Shown here: one piece after another, positions 53,330 through 62,334 of the stretch
How positions within the stretch are numbered: the stretch's first letter is position 1
Layout: each line of letters starts with the position of its first letter
The notes under the pieces: generated by a model
Told to the model about the DNA's origin: nothing
What the model saw: the letters and a program-made list of their open reading frames with translations, nothing else
Database searches by the model: none
Program-made: the position numbers and the translations under genes
Assembly: GCF_000376565.1 (NCBI RefSeq)
Contig: NZ_BARG01000027.1
Span: 1-64,000, forward strand
Length of the DNA stretch: 64,000 nucleotides
Source: Streptomyces hokutonensis
Lineage (GTDB): Bacteria; Actinomycetota; Actinomycetes; Streptomycetales; Streptomycetaceae
Direction: 5' to 3'

Positions 53330-54436
53330 ATGTCCACCACCACGCGCGCGGCCGTCGTCGAGTCGGGCGGCGCACCCTTCACGCTCGCCGACGTCGAACT
53401 GGCCGAGCCGGGTCCGCACGAGGCGCTCGTCCGCGTCGTCGCAACAGGCCTGTGCCACACGGATCTTGGGGTGGCGAGCGGCGGACTGCCCTTCCCGCTC
53501 CCCGGAGTTCTCGGTCACGAGGGCGCCGGTGTCGTCGAGGAGGTCGGCTCCGCCGTCACCGGTGTCGCACCCGGCGACCATGTCGTGCTGTCCTTCACAT
53601 CCTGCGGGGACTGCCGCAACTGCCAGGGCGGACACCCCGCCTACTGCGCGACCTGGCTCCCGCTGAACCTCATCGGCGGTCGCCGCGCCGACGGCAGCAG
53701 CACCATCAGCCGGGACGGACAGCCCCTCGGCGGACACTTCTTCGGCCAATCGTCGTTCGCGGAGCGGGCGTTGGTCGACGAGCGCAGCCTCGTCAAGGTC
53801 GACCCGGACGTGCCGCTGGAGTCGATCGCCCCGCTGGGGTGCGGAGTCCAGACGGGGGTCGGCGCCGTCTGGAACGTCCTCAAGCCCCGGCTCGGCGACA
53901 CGGTCGTGGTACTCGGTGCCGGGGCGGTCGGCCTGTCCGCCGTGATGGCCGCCGCCCTCACCCCCGCCACCCGGATCATCGCCGTCGACAAGGTGACCGA
54001 ACGCCTGCTGCTGGCAAAGGAGTTGGGTGCCACCCACACCGTCGACGCGGGCGAGGCCGACCTCGGCGAGACCCTCGCGGTACTGACCGACGGACAGGGT
54101 GCCGACGGCATCGTCGAGACCACCGGCAGTGTCGCCGTCCTCCGCCAGGGCGCCGACGCCCTCGCCGCCCGGGGCACCCTGGTCGTCGTAGGAGCGCCGC
54201 CGTTCGGCAGCGAAGTCGCCCTGGACGTCAACGGGTTGATTCCCGGGAAGCGCATCGAGGGCCTCACCCTCGGCGACAGCGAGACGCAGAGTTTCATTCC
54301 CGCGCTCGTGCGGCTGGTGAAGGAGGGGCGGCTCCCGCTGCACCGCCTGATCACGACCTATCCGTTCGCGGACATCGACCAGGCGGTACGGGACATGAGC
54401 GCGGGCAAGGCCATCAAGCCCGTGCTCACGTTCTGA
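53330..54436 (+). CDS. Zinc alcohol dehydrogenase (aryl-alcohol type)
   Basis: 368 residues from ATG 53330 (AGAGGAG 8 nt upstream). MDR zinc enzyme: catalytic CHTDLGVASGGLP (Cys and its Asp neighbour), HEGAGVVEEVG with catalytic His, structural-zinc Cys cluster CGDCRNCQGGHPAYC, NAD fold VVVLGAGAVGLSAVMAA and EVETTGSVAVL-like segment. Closest type is benzyl/aryl-alcohol dehydrogenase of the class III-like family. Paired with the upstream aldehyde dehydrogenase. Confidence 0.9.
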   Translation: MSTTTRAAVVESGGAPFTLADVELAEPGPHEALVRVVATGLCHTDLGVASGGLPFPLPGVLGHEGAGVVEEVGSAVTGVAPGDHVVLSFTSCGDCRNCQGGHPAYCATWLPLNLIGGRRADGSSTISRDGQPLGGHFFGQSSFAERALVDERSLVKVDPDVPLESIAPLGCGVQTGVGAVWNVLKPRLGDTVVVLGAGAVGLSAVMAAALTPATRIIAVDKVTERLLLAKELGATHTVDAGEADLGETLAVLTDGQGADGIVETTGSVAVLRQGADALAARGTLVVVGAPPFGSEVALDVNGLIPGKRIEGLTLGDSETQSFIPALVRLVKEGRLPLHRLITTYPFADIDQAVRDMSAGKAIKPVLTF

Positions 54437-54451
54437 CGCATCGGCCCCTGC

Positions 54452-55408
54452 TCAGTCGACCGTCAGCACCAGCTTGCCCGCAGTACGGCCGGTGCCGCCG
54501 AGCCTGTGTGCCTCGGCGGCCTCGGCCAGCGGGAACGCCCCGGCGATCGTCGCGCGCAGCTTCCCCGCCTCGACGAGTTCCGCGATGGCCTCCATGTCCG
54601 CGCGGTCGGCGTCGACCAGCATGCGGACCGCCCGCACACCGAGCCGCTCGGCCTCCTCGTGGAAGTCGTCCTTGCCGATCGGAATGATCGACACCACGAC
54701 CCCGCCCGGCCGCAGCACCCGCAGGGACTTGAGTCCGGTCTCGCCGCCGAGCGTGTCCAGGACCACGTCCACGTCCTTCACGGCCTCGGCGAAGTCGGTC
54801 TCCCGGTAGTCGATCGCCTCGTCGACACCCAGCTCGCGCAGGAAGTCGTGCTTGCCCGCGCTCGCCGTGCCGATCACATGGGCGCCGCGCGCCTTGGCGA
54901 TCTGCACGGCCACATGCCCGACCCCGCCGGCCGCCGCGTGGACCAGCACCCGCTGGCCCGGCTGGACATCGGCGTTCTCGACCAGCGCCTGCCACGCGGT
55001 CAGCGCGACCAGGGGGAGTGCGCCCGCCCGGACGTGGTCGACCGCGGCCGGCTTGTGGACGAGGGCGCGGGCCGGAGCGGCGACGTACTCGGCGTGCGAG
55101 CCGTGGCCCCACGGGTAGGACAGCATCCCGAAGACCTCGTCGCCGGCCTTGAAGCGGGCTACGCCCACACCGACGGCTTCGACGACGCCGGAGACGTCCC
55201 AGCCCAGGACGAACGGCGGCTCGCCGAGGAATCCGCCGGTGGCGCGATGCTTCCAGTCGGTGGGGTTGAGGCCGGCGGCCCGCACCTTGATCAGGATCTC
55301 GTTGGCGCGCGGCGCGGGCCGTTCGACCTCGGCGACTTCGAGGACCTCGGGACCGCCGAGGACGTGCTGGGTGATGACGCGCATGGTGTTCACAGTGCTC
55401 ATGGTCAT
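54452..55408 (-). CDS. NADP-dependent quinone-oxidoreductase-like MDR enzyme
   Basis: 318 residues from ATG 55408; ATG 55402 and 55384 are in-frame alternatives with no strong ribosome site, and GTG 55429 is the furthest. Zinc-independent MDR: AAGLNPTDWKHRATGGF, AAAGGVGHVAVQIAKARGAHVIGTAS, DVVLDTLGGETG, GKLVLTV. Reduces quinones or enones. It is divergent from the GlxA-type AraC regulator, with an inverted repeat covering both promoters, and convergent with the alcohol dehydrogenase gene. Confidence 0.87.
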   Translation of the reverse strand: MTMSTVNTMRVITQHVLGGPEVLEVAEVERPAPRANEILIKVRAAGLNPTDWKHRATGGFLGEPPFVLGWDVSGVVEAVGVGVARFKAGDEVFGMLSYPWGHGSHAEYVAAPARALVHKPAAVDHVRAGALPLVALTAWQALVENADVQPGQRVLVHAAAGGVGHVAVQIAKARGAHVIGTASAGKHDFLRELGVDEAIDYRETDFAEAVKDVDVVLDTLGGETGLKSLRVLRPGGVVVSIIPIGKDDFHEEAERLGVRAVRMLVDADRADMEAIAELVEAGKLRATIAGAFPLAEAAEAHRLGGTGRTAGKLVLTVD

Positions 55409-55439
55409 TGAGCCTGCCGGGTCCCGCACGACAAGAAAA

Positions 55440-55474
55440 TGGCACGATGGCCAACCTTCGATAGAATCGTGCCA
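55440..55474. promoter_or_regulatory. 9-bp inverted repeat reaching into a start codon
   Basis: TGGCACGAT (55440-55448) and ATCGTGCCA (55466-55474) are exact complements with a 17-bp centre. The right arm ends at the A of the AraC-type regulator's ATG. It is the probable operator for the divergent regulator/oxidoreductase pair. Confidence 0.7.
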
Positions 55475-56421
55475 TGCAGCATGTGGAACGGGTCGTGGTC
55501 CTGGCGCTCGACGGCGTCTACCCCTTCGAGCTGGGCATCCCCAGCCGTATCTTCGGCGCCGCCGACGGCCGCTACGAGGTGCTGACCTGCACGGTCGACG
55601 GCCGCCCGGTGCGCACCAACGCCGACTTCTCGGTCGCGGTGGAGCACGGTCCTGAGATCCTCGAGACGGCGGACACGGTCGTGGTCGCCTCGATGGCGAC
55701 CCCGCGCATCCCCGAGGGCCTGCCCGCCGAGATCGCCGCCGCGCTCGCCCGGATCCGCCCGGACGCGCGGATCGTGTCGATCTGCACGGCCGCCTTCGTG
55801 CTCGCGGCCGCCGGACTCCTCGACGGCCGCCGCGCGACGACCCACTGGCAGGTCGTGGACCGCTTCCGGGCCCTGTATCCGCAGGTCGAGCTGGACCCGG
55901 ACGTGCTCTTCGTCCACGACGGCCGGATCCTCACCTCCGCGGGCGCGGCCTCCGGAGTCGACATCTGCCTGCACATCGTGCGCACGGACCACGGCAGCGA
56001 ACTCGCCAACACGGTCGCCCGCCGCTGTGTCGTCCCGCCCTTCCGCGACGGCGGCCAGGCCCAGTTCATCCAGCAGCCGGTCCCGGACTCCAGCGCCACC
56101 AGCACCGCCGCCACCCGCGACTGGGCCCTCGGCCACCTCGACGAACCCCTCGCCCTGAACGACCTGGCCCGCCACGCCGGCATGAGCCTGCGCACCTTCG
56201 CCCGCCGCTTCAACGACGAGGTCGGCCTCAGCCCCGGCCGCTGGCTGATCCAGCAGCGGGTGGCCCGCGCCCGTGATCTGCTGGAGGCCAGCGACCTGTC
56301 GGTCGACCAGATCGCCGGCCGTGTCGGCTTCGCGACCGGCGCCTCCCTGCGCCAGCATCTGCACGCGGCGATCGGCGTCTCCCCGCAGGCCTACCGGCGT
56401 ACGTTCCAGGAAGCCCGCTGA
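55474..56421 (+). CDS. GlxA-type AraC regulator with DJ-1/PfpI domain
   Basis: 315 residues. The N-terminal DJ-1/PfpI-like domain (residues about 8-175) has nucleophile-elbow-like SICTAAFVLAAAGLLDG with Cys104. The C-terminal AraC double HTH has ALNDLARHAGMSLRTFARRFNDEVGLSPGRWL and VDQIAGRVGFATGASLRQHL. Divergent from an MDR oxidoreductase. Its start codon overlaps an inverted repeat, so autoregulation is likely; the ligand is unknown. Confidence 0.92.
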   Translation: MQHVERVVVLALDGVYPFELGIPSRIFGAADGRYEVLTCTVDGRPVRTNADFSVAVEHGPEILETADTVVVASMATPRIPEGLPAEIAAALARIRPDARIVSICTAAFVLAAAGLLDGRRATTHWQVVDRFRALYPQVELDPDVLFVHDGRILTSAGAASGVDICLHIVRTDHGSELANTVARRCVVPPFRDGGQAQFIQQPVPDSSATSTAATRDWALGHLDEPLALNDLARHAGMSLRTFARRFNDEVGLSPGRWLIQQRVARARDLLEASDLSVDQIAGRVGFATGASLRQHLHAAIGVSPQAYRRTFQEAR

Positions 56422-56479
56422 ACCCCCAACGTTTCGGCCCGCCCGTGCGTCGTAGGAACGACACACGAGGGGGTAGGGC

Positions 56480-57310
56480 ATGCGCAGAGGGCTCACGGCG
56501 GTCGCCGTGCTGGCGGCCGTGACGGCGGTGGGGTGCGGTGACGGCGGGGACGGGAAGGACGTGGTGGTCGCGGGCACCCCGCCGGCCACGCCCTACAAGG
56601 GACCGCTGTACGTACCGGCCACCGGCTCCGACAAGTCGGGTGCCGCCGGCCGGGCGCTGGAATGCGACGGGAAGATGTACGAGAGCGGGGGCGCCGACGC
56701 CTGGAGCAAGGGCGACGGCGGCAAGACTCCCGAGGGCGGCCTGCGGGCGTACTTCGACATGGAGCAACCGGACGTGCCGCGCACGGGCTACCGCGTCGAG
56801 CGCAGGTCGGACGGGCGCGTGCTGTTCTCCTACGACGTCGACGGCCGCACGAAGGTCGCGGTCGTCGTCGCCAAGGACCGTGAGAACAGGCCGGGTTGGG
56901 GCCCGGAGAGCAGCGCCTCCTGCGATCCGGCCGAACTCCCGGCGGGCTTCGCCGAGGCGCGCGGATACGAGATCTGGACCGACCGGGACGGCCGTCGCGT
57001 GCCGACCACGGTGGTGAGCAGCTCGGTCGGGGCCGCGCACTGCGACTGGCAGAAGGCGCACTTCCTCCAGACCGGCGAAGGCCGGAAGGGCACGCTGTAC
57101 GCCCGCGATCCGGATAAGGTGCTCCCGTCCGAGATGCTCACCGCCCCCTACGACGGTGACGTCCGTATGCCGGCCAGCGCCCGCGACACCGGATACCGGT
57201 ACCACGACTGGCAGTTGTGGCTCACGCCCGACGCGTCGAAGGCGTACGTCCGCACCCCGGACGGCGTGGAGGCCTGGCCGTCGGTGAAGGACGGTCAGGG
57301 TTGTCTGTGA
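56480..57310 (+). CDS. Secreted lipoprotein of unknown function
   Basis: 276 residues with signal AVAVLAAVTAVGC-GDG (lipobox, Cys at residue 19). The mature protein is Gly/Asp-rich with TPYKGPLYVPATG, RALECDGKMYESGGADAWSKGDGG, a Cys pair region CDPAELPAGF, and GAAHCDWQKAHFLQTG. No known domain recognised. Anchored outside the membrane. It ends 7 bp before the convergent TetR gene. Confidence 0.75.
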   Translation: MRRGLTAVAVLAAVTAVGCGDGGDGKDVVVAGTPPATPYKGPLYVPATGSDKSGAAGRALECDGKMYESGGADAWSKGDGGKTPEGGLRAYFDMEQPDVPRTGYRVERRSDGRVLFSYDVDGRTKVAVVVAKDRENRPGWGPESSASCDPAELPAGFAEARGYEIWTDRDGRRVPTTVVSSSVGAAHCDWQKAHFLQTGEGRKGTLYARDPDKVLPSEMLTAPYDGDVRMPASARDTGYRYHDWQLWLTPDASKAYVRTPDGVEAWPSVKDGQGCL

Positions 57311-57317
57311 GCCGCTG

Positions 57318-57881
57318 TCACCGGCTCATGTGCAGGGCGACCAGCAACTGCCATACCTGGTCGGCGATTTCCTCCGCCGTGCCCTCCAACAGCCCGTGCA
57401 GCCAGTCGGCCAGGACCCCGCCGAAGGTCCCGGCGACGGCCGAGGCGACCAGCGGGGCGTCCGCCGCGCCCGCGAGTTCGCGCTCCCGGAGGCTGTAGGC
57501 GCGCAGGTCCCGGTGCAGGACCCGGCCGAGCGGGCCACCGCCGCCCGGGCTCAACAGGGCGCGGTACAGGGCCGCGTGGGGGAGGAGGCCGGCGAAGAAC
57601 TCCGGCAGCGCGGGCGGCGCGTGCACCGGGTCGGGCCGGCCGCGCCAGGCGTGCAGTGCCTCCACCGCGTCCCGTACGACGTCCGCGCAGGCGTCGACCG
57701 CCAGCGCCTCCAGGCTGTCGTAGTGGACGTAGAACGTGGCCCGGCCGACCCCGGCCCGGCGCACCAGGGCGGCGACGCCGACCTCCTCCAGGGGGTGTTC
57801 GGCGCACTCGTCGAGGAGGGCCTGGCGCAGCCGTGCCCGGGTGCGGGCGGCCCGCGGGTCCTCGGGCTCGGCGCGGCTCAC
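57318..57881 (-). CDS. TetR-family regulator, operon with DUF1304 gene
   Basis: 187 residues from GTG 57881, which overlaps the DUF1304 stop by 4 bp (GTGA). N-terminal TetR HTH: ARTRARLRQALLDECAEHPLEEVGVAALVRRAGVGRATFYVHYDSLEAL. All-helical ligand domain follows. The inferred operator is the duplicated palindrome at 58264-58298 in front of the operon; the likely ligand is a membrane-active compound. Confidence 0.85.
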   Translation of the reverse strand: MSRAEPEDPRAARTRARLRQALLDECAEHPLEEVGVAALVRRAGVGRATFYVHYDSLEALAVDACADVVRDAVEALHAWRGRPDPVHAPPALPEFFAGLLPHAALYRALLSPGGGGPLGRVLHRDLRAYSLRERELAGAADAPLVASAVAGTFGGVLADWLHGLLEGTAEEIADQVWQLLVALHMSR

Positions 57882-58240
57882 CGGGCGATCAGTACGGCGG
57901 CCAGGGCCAGCGCGCCGGGCAGCGCCTGCGCGAACAGGATGCGCCGGTTCGCCGTCACCGCGCCGTAGACGCCCGCGACCACGACACAGCTCAGGAAGAA
58001 CACCTGGGCGCGGAAGCCGGTCGGGTCGGCGGCGATCAGGCCCCAGACCAGACCCGCGGCGAGAAAGCCGTTGTACAACCCCTGGTTGGCGGCCATCGGC
58101 GCGGTGGCTCTCGCCATCTCGGGGTCGAAGCCGTGCAGGCCGCGCCCGGGCTTCTTCTGCCACAGGAACATCTCCAGCACCAGGATGTACAGATGCAGCG
58201 CGGCCACCAGGCCCACCAGCACGTTCGCGAGCGTTTCCAC
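57878..58240 (-). CDS. DUF1304-family small membrane protein
   Basis: 120 residues from GTG 58240 (GAGGGG upstream). Four hydrophobic segments with VGLVAALHLYILVLEMFLWQ, NQGLYNGFLAAGLVWGLI, FFLSCVVVAGVYGAVT and GALALAAVLIAR, the DUF1304 pattern including the N-Q-G-x-Y-N motif. Function unknown. It is first gene of a two-gene operon with TetR. Confidence 0.88.
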   Translation of the reverse strand: METLANVLVGLVAALHLYILVLEMFLWQKKPGRGLHGFDPEMARATAPMAANQGLYNGFLAAGLVWGLIAADPTGFRAQVFFLSCVVVAGVYGAVTANRRILFAQALPGALALAAVLIAR

Positions 58241-58263
58241 GATCAGCCGACCCCTCGTCGTAT

Positions 58264-58298
58264 TGGACAGGTGTCCACTATAGCTGGACACCTGTCCA
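58264..58298. promoter_or_regulatory. Double palindrome operator of DUF1304-TetR operon
   Basis: TGGACAGGTGTCCA (58264-58277) and TGGACACCTGTCCA (58285-58298) are exact reverse complements with a 7-bp centre. Each 14-bp half is itself nearly palindromic (GGACA/TGTCC), so two TetR dimers could bind. Located 24 bp upstream of the DUF1304 start. Confidence 0.8.
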
Positions 58299-58310
58299 TC
58301 AGTGACCGCT

Positions 58311-59933
58311 TCAGGCCGCGTACACCTCCGCGCCTCCCACGTAGGTGAGCGCCACCCGCGTCTGTGCGATCTCCTCCGGAGGAGCGGCGAACGGATCACG
58401 GTCCAGAACCACCAGATCCGCCAGCGCGCCCGCCGCCACCCGGCCGGTGCCGTCCAGATGGTTCGCGTACGCCGAACCGGCCGTGTACGCCGTGAGCGCC
58501 TCGGCGAGCCCGATCCGCTCGCCGGACAGGAACACCGGCCCGGTGCTTCCGGGCTCGACCCGGTTGACCGCGACATGGATGCCCTGCAACGGATCGGGAC
58601 TGCTCACCGGCCAGTCGCTGCCCGCCGCGAGCGTGGCCCCGGACCGCAGCAGCGCCCCGAACGGGTACTGCCACAAGGCGCGTTCGGGTCCGAGGAACGG
58701 AATCGTCAGCTCGTCCATCTGCGGTTCGTGCGCGGCCCACAGCGGCTGGATGTTCGCGACCGCGCCGAGTCGCGCGAACCGCGCCACGTCGTCCGGGTGC
58801 ACCACCTGAAGGTGCGCCAGATGCGGCCGGGTGTCACTCGGCCCGTTCGCCTCCCGCGCCGCCTCGACCGCGTCCAGCGCGTTCCGTACGGCCCGGTCGC
58901 CCAGCGCGTGGAAGTGGCACTGGAAGCCGAGCGCGTCCAACTCGGTGACGTACTTGGGTAGTTGGTCCGGGTCGATGAAGCTGGTGCCCCGATTGCCCGT
59001 GACGCAGCCGCACTTGTCGAGGTACGGGTCGAGGAGGGCGGCGGTGCCGGTCTCGGCGACCCCGTCCAGCATCAGCTTCACACTGCCCGCCCGGAACCGG
59101 CCGTGGCTCAACGCGGCCCGCCGCTCCGCGAGTTCGGGGATCTGCTCGGCCCCGCGCTCCCGGTCCCACCACAGCGCGCCGACCACGCGCGCGGTGAGCG
59201 AGCCGTCGCGGGCGGCGGTCAGATAGGCGTCCGACGGATCGGCCATCCCCGCGAACTTCCCGACGATCGCGTCCTGCCAGGCTGTGATGCCGAGCGCGTG
59301 CAGATGCCGCTGGGCGTGCAACAGGGCGGCCAGCCGGTCGGCGGGTGTGGTCGGTGGTGTGAGCCTGCCGACGAGCTGCATCGCGCCTTCCTGGAGCGTT
59401 CCAGCAGGCTCACCCGACGCGTCCCGCTCGATCCGCCCGTCCGCCGGATCGGGTGTGTCCCGCGTGATGCCGGCCAGCTCCAGGGCCCGGCTGTTGACCC
59501 ACGCGCCGTGATGGTCCCGGTTGGGCAGATACACCGGCCGGTCCGGTACGACGGAGTCCAGCAGCTCCTTCGTCGGCGTACCGCCCTCGAACGCCTCCAT
59601 CGACCACCCGCCCCCGGTGATCCACTCCCGCCCCGGATGCGCGTCCGCGTAGGCGCGCACGGCGGCGAGGGTGTCCGCCGCGGTCTTCGCCCCCGTCAGA
59701 TCGCACTGCGTCAGCTCGAGCCCCGCCGGCACCGGATGCACATGCGCGTCCTGGAACCCGGGCAACAGCAACCGCCCCGCCAGATCGACGACTTGAGTGC
59801 CCGGCCCGGCGAGGTCGTGCACCTCGTCATGTCCTACGGCCGTGATGCGGTCGCCGGTGACGGCCACGGCGGTCGCCGTGCGGCCCTCGGGGGTGAGGAC
59901 GGGGCCGTTGGTGAAGAGGAGGTCTGCGTGCAT
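58311..59933 (-). CDS. Amidohydrolase (YtcJ-like)
   Basis: 540 residues from ATG 59933 (AAGGA at 8 nt; ATG 59957 overlaps the permease stop and is an alternative). Metal-dependent hydrolase: DAHVHP (H64, H66), FHALGDRA, HLAHLQVVHP and AAGSDWPVSS (catalytic Asp), the PF07969/YtcJ pattern. Removes an N- or O-acyl/formyl or cyclic-amide group from an unknown small substrate. It follows an APC permease gene by 20 bp and is probably co-transcribed with it. Confidence 0.9.
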   Translation of the reverse strand: MHADLLFTNGPVLTPEGRTATAVAVTGDRITAVGHDEVHDLAGPGTQVVDLAGRLLLPGFQDAHVHPVPAGLELTQCDLTGAKTAADTLAAVRAYADAHPGREWITGGGWSMEAFEGGTPTKELLDSVVPDRPVYLPNRDHHGAWVNSRALELAGITRDTPDPADGRIERDASGEPAGTLQEGAMQLVGRLTPPTTPADRLAALLHAQRHLHALGITAWQDAIVGKFAGMADPSDAYLTAARDGSLTARVVGALWWDRERGAEQIPELAERRAALSHGRFRAGSVKLMLDGVAETGTAALLDPYLDKCGCVTGNRGTSFIDPDQLPKYVTELDALGFQCHFHALGDRAVRNALDAVEAAREANGPSDTRPHLAHLQVVHPDDVARFARLGAVANIQPLWAAHEPQMDELTIPFLGPERALWQYPFGALLRSGATLAAGSDWPVSSPDPLQGIHVAVNRVEPGSTGPVFLSGERIGLAEALTAYTAGSAYANHLDGTGRVAAGALADLVVLDRDPFAAPPEEIAQTRVALTYVGGAEVYAA

Positions 59934-59953
59934 GGTCCGTTTCCTTGCGGGGG

Positions 59954-61444
59954 TCATGAAGAGGTGGCGAGCAACTGCGGGGCGTCGGCGTCGGTGCCCC
60001 GACCGGACTGGAAGTAGGGCGACTTGCGTATCCACTTGGCCCAGGCGGCGGCCACGAAACCCGACGCGATCATCACTGCCGGGGTGAGCAGCAGGAACCA
60101 GCCGTTGTCCGCGCTGACTTCGAGGTGGTCGGTCGAGGTGTAGAAGGACCAGGCGAGGTAGCCGCCGAGACCCAGCAGGGCCAGCGCGCTCAGCGTGGGC
60201 AGCACCACCGCGCGGATTCCCTGCCGCCAGTCCTCCTGGAGGAGGGAGCGGAAGCGTACGGCGGCGGCGAGGGCGGTGAGCGCGTAGGAGAGGGCGACGA
60301 CGATGCCCACGGCGTTCACCGTCGCCATGATCATGTCGGCGAGGCGGGGGATCACCAGCGCAAGGGCCGCAACTGCCGTCGCCAGCGCGCCGATCAGCAG
60401 GGTGCCGAGCGCCGGAGTGCCGTAGCGCGAACTGACCTTGGACCAGACGGGTCCGAGCGTGCGGTCGCGGCTCATGGCGAACATGCCGCGGGCGGTGGGG
60501 ATCACGCCGGCCTGGAGGGAGGCGACCGCCGAGAACATCAGGGCGACCAGGGGGAGTGCGGCCAGTGGCTGGGAGGCGAGGCGGTCGCCGAAGTAGGCCA
60601 GGCCCTGGGCGCCGTGGCCCGCCAACTCGCCCTCGGACAGCACCCGTTGGAAGGCGATCGAGCCGAGCAGGAACAGCCCCAGCATCGTCACCAGGGTGAT
60701 CAGCCCGGCCCGGGACGCGTCGCGCGGGTCGCGCACCTCCTCGTTCACGGTGAACGCGGCCTCGAATCCCCAGTAGCAGAACACCGACAGCAGCAGGCCC
60801 TGCGCGAGCGCCGACGCCGAGGGGATCGCGAAGGGGTCGAACCAGCTCAGGCTGAAGGAGTGCGGGCCGGTGACGATGCCGTAGCCGCAGAAGCCGAGCA
60901 GGACGACGTACTCGAAGATCAGCAGTCCGGTCTGGAGGCGGGCGGCGGTGCGGACGCCGGTGACGGCGGTCAGGGTGACGGCGACCAGGACCACGATGCC
61001 CACGGCGGTCGTCTGCGCCGTCGAGCCGGGGTCGAGGGCGAGCCCGGCCAGCCGGTGCAGTCCGGCCTCTCCGGCGAGCTGGATCATGGCCGAGCCGGTG
61101 ACCGCCGTGGTGTACGCGAGGAACGCGATCGTCGCGACGATGTTCACCCAGCCGACCAGGAAGCCGAGCCACGGAGTGAGTGAACGGCCCACCCACACAT
61201 AGCCGTTGCCCGCGTTCGGCTCGACCTTGTTGAGGCGGGAGTAGGCGCCCGCGATGCCCAGGATCGGCAGGAACGCGAGCAGCATGATGGCCGGCAGATG
61301 CAGCCCGACCACCCCGGCGGTCACGCCGAGACCGATGCCGATGCTGGTGGTCGCGGCGGTGCTGGACGCGGCGATGGCGACGCCGTCCAGCAGACCGAGG
61401 GACTTGCGCAGTGCGGGCCCCGACGGGGGTGGCGTGTCGATCAT
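59954..61444 (-). CDS. APC-family amino acid/amine permease
   Basis: 496 residues from ATG 61444 (GGAGAG upstream). About twelve hydrophobic segments, including AIAASSTAATTSIGIGLGV, the APC motif near LPILGIAGAYSRLNKVEPNAGNGYVWVGR, and FEAAFTVNEEVRDPRDASRAG. It imports an amino acid or amine that the downstream amidohydrolase may process. Divergent from a TetR gene across 134 bp. Confidence 0.9.
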   Translation of the reverse strand: MIDTPPPSGPALRKSLGLLDGVAIAASSTAATTSIGIGLGVTAGVVGLHLPAIMLLAFLPILGIAGAYSRLNKVEPNAGNGYVWVGRSLTPWLGFLVGWVNIVATIAFLAYTTAVTGSAMIQLAGEAGLHRLAGLALDPGSTAQTTAVGIVVLVAVTLTAVTGVRTAARLQTGLLIFEYVVLLGFCGYGIVTGPHSFSLSWFDPFAIPSASALAQGLLLSVFCYWGFEAAFTVNEEVRDPRDASRAGLITLVTMLGLFLLGSIAFQRVLSEGELAGHGAQGLAYFGDRLASQPLAALPLVALMFSAVASLQAGVIPTARGMFAMSRDRTLGPVWSKVSSRYGTPALGTLLIGALATAVAALALVIPRLADMIMATVNAVGIVVALSYALTALAAAVRFRSLLQEDWRQGIRAVVLPTLSALALLGLGGYLAWSFYTSTDHLEVSADNGWFLLLTPAVMIASGFVAAAWAKWIRKSPYFQSGRGTDADAPQLLATSS

Positions 61445-61578
61445 GGCGTGCTCTCCGCTCGCACCGGGGGGCCCGAACGGCCCCGGTGAACGCACATGAA
61501 ACTGCGCGGGCCCTTAACAGGTCAACGGTGTTGTCATAAGGTGCGGACACCGGGAACCGAGCAGCGAGGAGGTGCCGG

Positions 61579-62334
61579 ATGAGCGACCGTGTCGTCCCGG
61601 CCGCCGACCGGCGACGCAGACGCCCCACCAAGCAGGGCGTGGTCCTGTCCGAGGAACTGATCGTCGAGACCGCGCTGAGGCTGATCGAGGAGCACGGCGC
61701 CGAGGCCCTCTCCGTACGCCGGCTCGGCCGCGCCCTCGGCGCCGACCCCAGCTCCCTCTACCGCTACTTCCGGCACACCGACGACCTGATGCTGGCCGTC
61801 GCCGACGAGCTGATCGGCCGCACACTGCGCACCTGGCGGCCCACCGGCGACTGGCTGGCCGACCTGCGGGACCTGGGCCTGCGCATGCACGCGGGCGCCC
61901 TCGCGCACCCGAGGGCGGCGATGCTCAGCTCCTACCGGGTGACCGGGCGGGTGTACGAGATCCAGGCCGTGGAGACGATCCTCGGAGTGCTGCGCGGGGC
62001 CGGTTTCCCCGACACCGAGGCGGTGCGGATCTATCACGCCTACGTCGACCAGGCCCTCGCCTTCGGCGCCCTCGACTCCGCGAACACGGCGCTGCCGAAG
62101 CCGGCCCGCGACGCGGAGGCCGCCGTATGGCAGGCGATGTACGCCCAGTTGCCCGCGGACACGCACCCGCACATCGCGGCCACGGCCCGCCATCTCGTGG
62201 CCACCATGCGGCACAGCTCCTACCCGGCGGCCCAGGACCTGCTGCTGAGCGCGGCGGCTGCGCGGCTCGCCGAGATCCGGGCCGGGGAGCGGGCGCTGCC
62301 TACGAGGAGCGCGGGGCGAAGTCCGTCGTCGTGA
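61579..62334 (+). CDS. TetR-family regulator (TetR_C-type ligand domain)
   Basis: 251 residues. HTH at LSEELIVETALRLIEEHGAEALSVRRLGRALGADPSSLYRYFRHTDDL (about 23-70), followed by a C-terminal domain of the tetracycline-repressor-like group (QAVETILGVLRGAGFPDTEAV, DQALAFGALDS). Divergent from the permease-amidohydrolase genes and the presumed controller. The 3' end overlaps the FG-GAP gene by 35 bp. Confidence 0.88.
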   Translation: MSDRVVPAADRRRRRPTKQGVVLSEELIVETALRLIEEHGAEALSVRRLGRALGADPSSLYRYFRHTDDLMLAVADELIGRTLRTWRPTGDWLADLRDLGLRMHAGALAHPRAAMLSSYRVTGRVYEIQAVETILGVLRGAGFPDTEAVRIYHAYVDQALAFGALDSANTALPKPARDAEAAVWQAMYAQLPADTHPHIAATARHLVATMRHSSYPAAQDLLLSAAAARLAEIRAGERALPTRSAGRSPSS

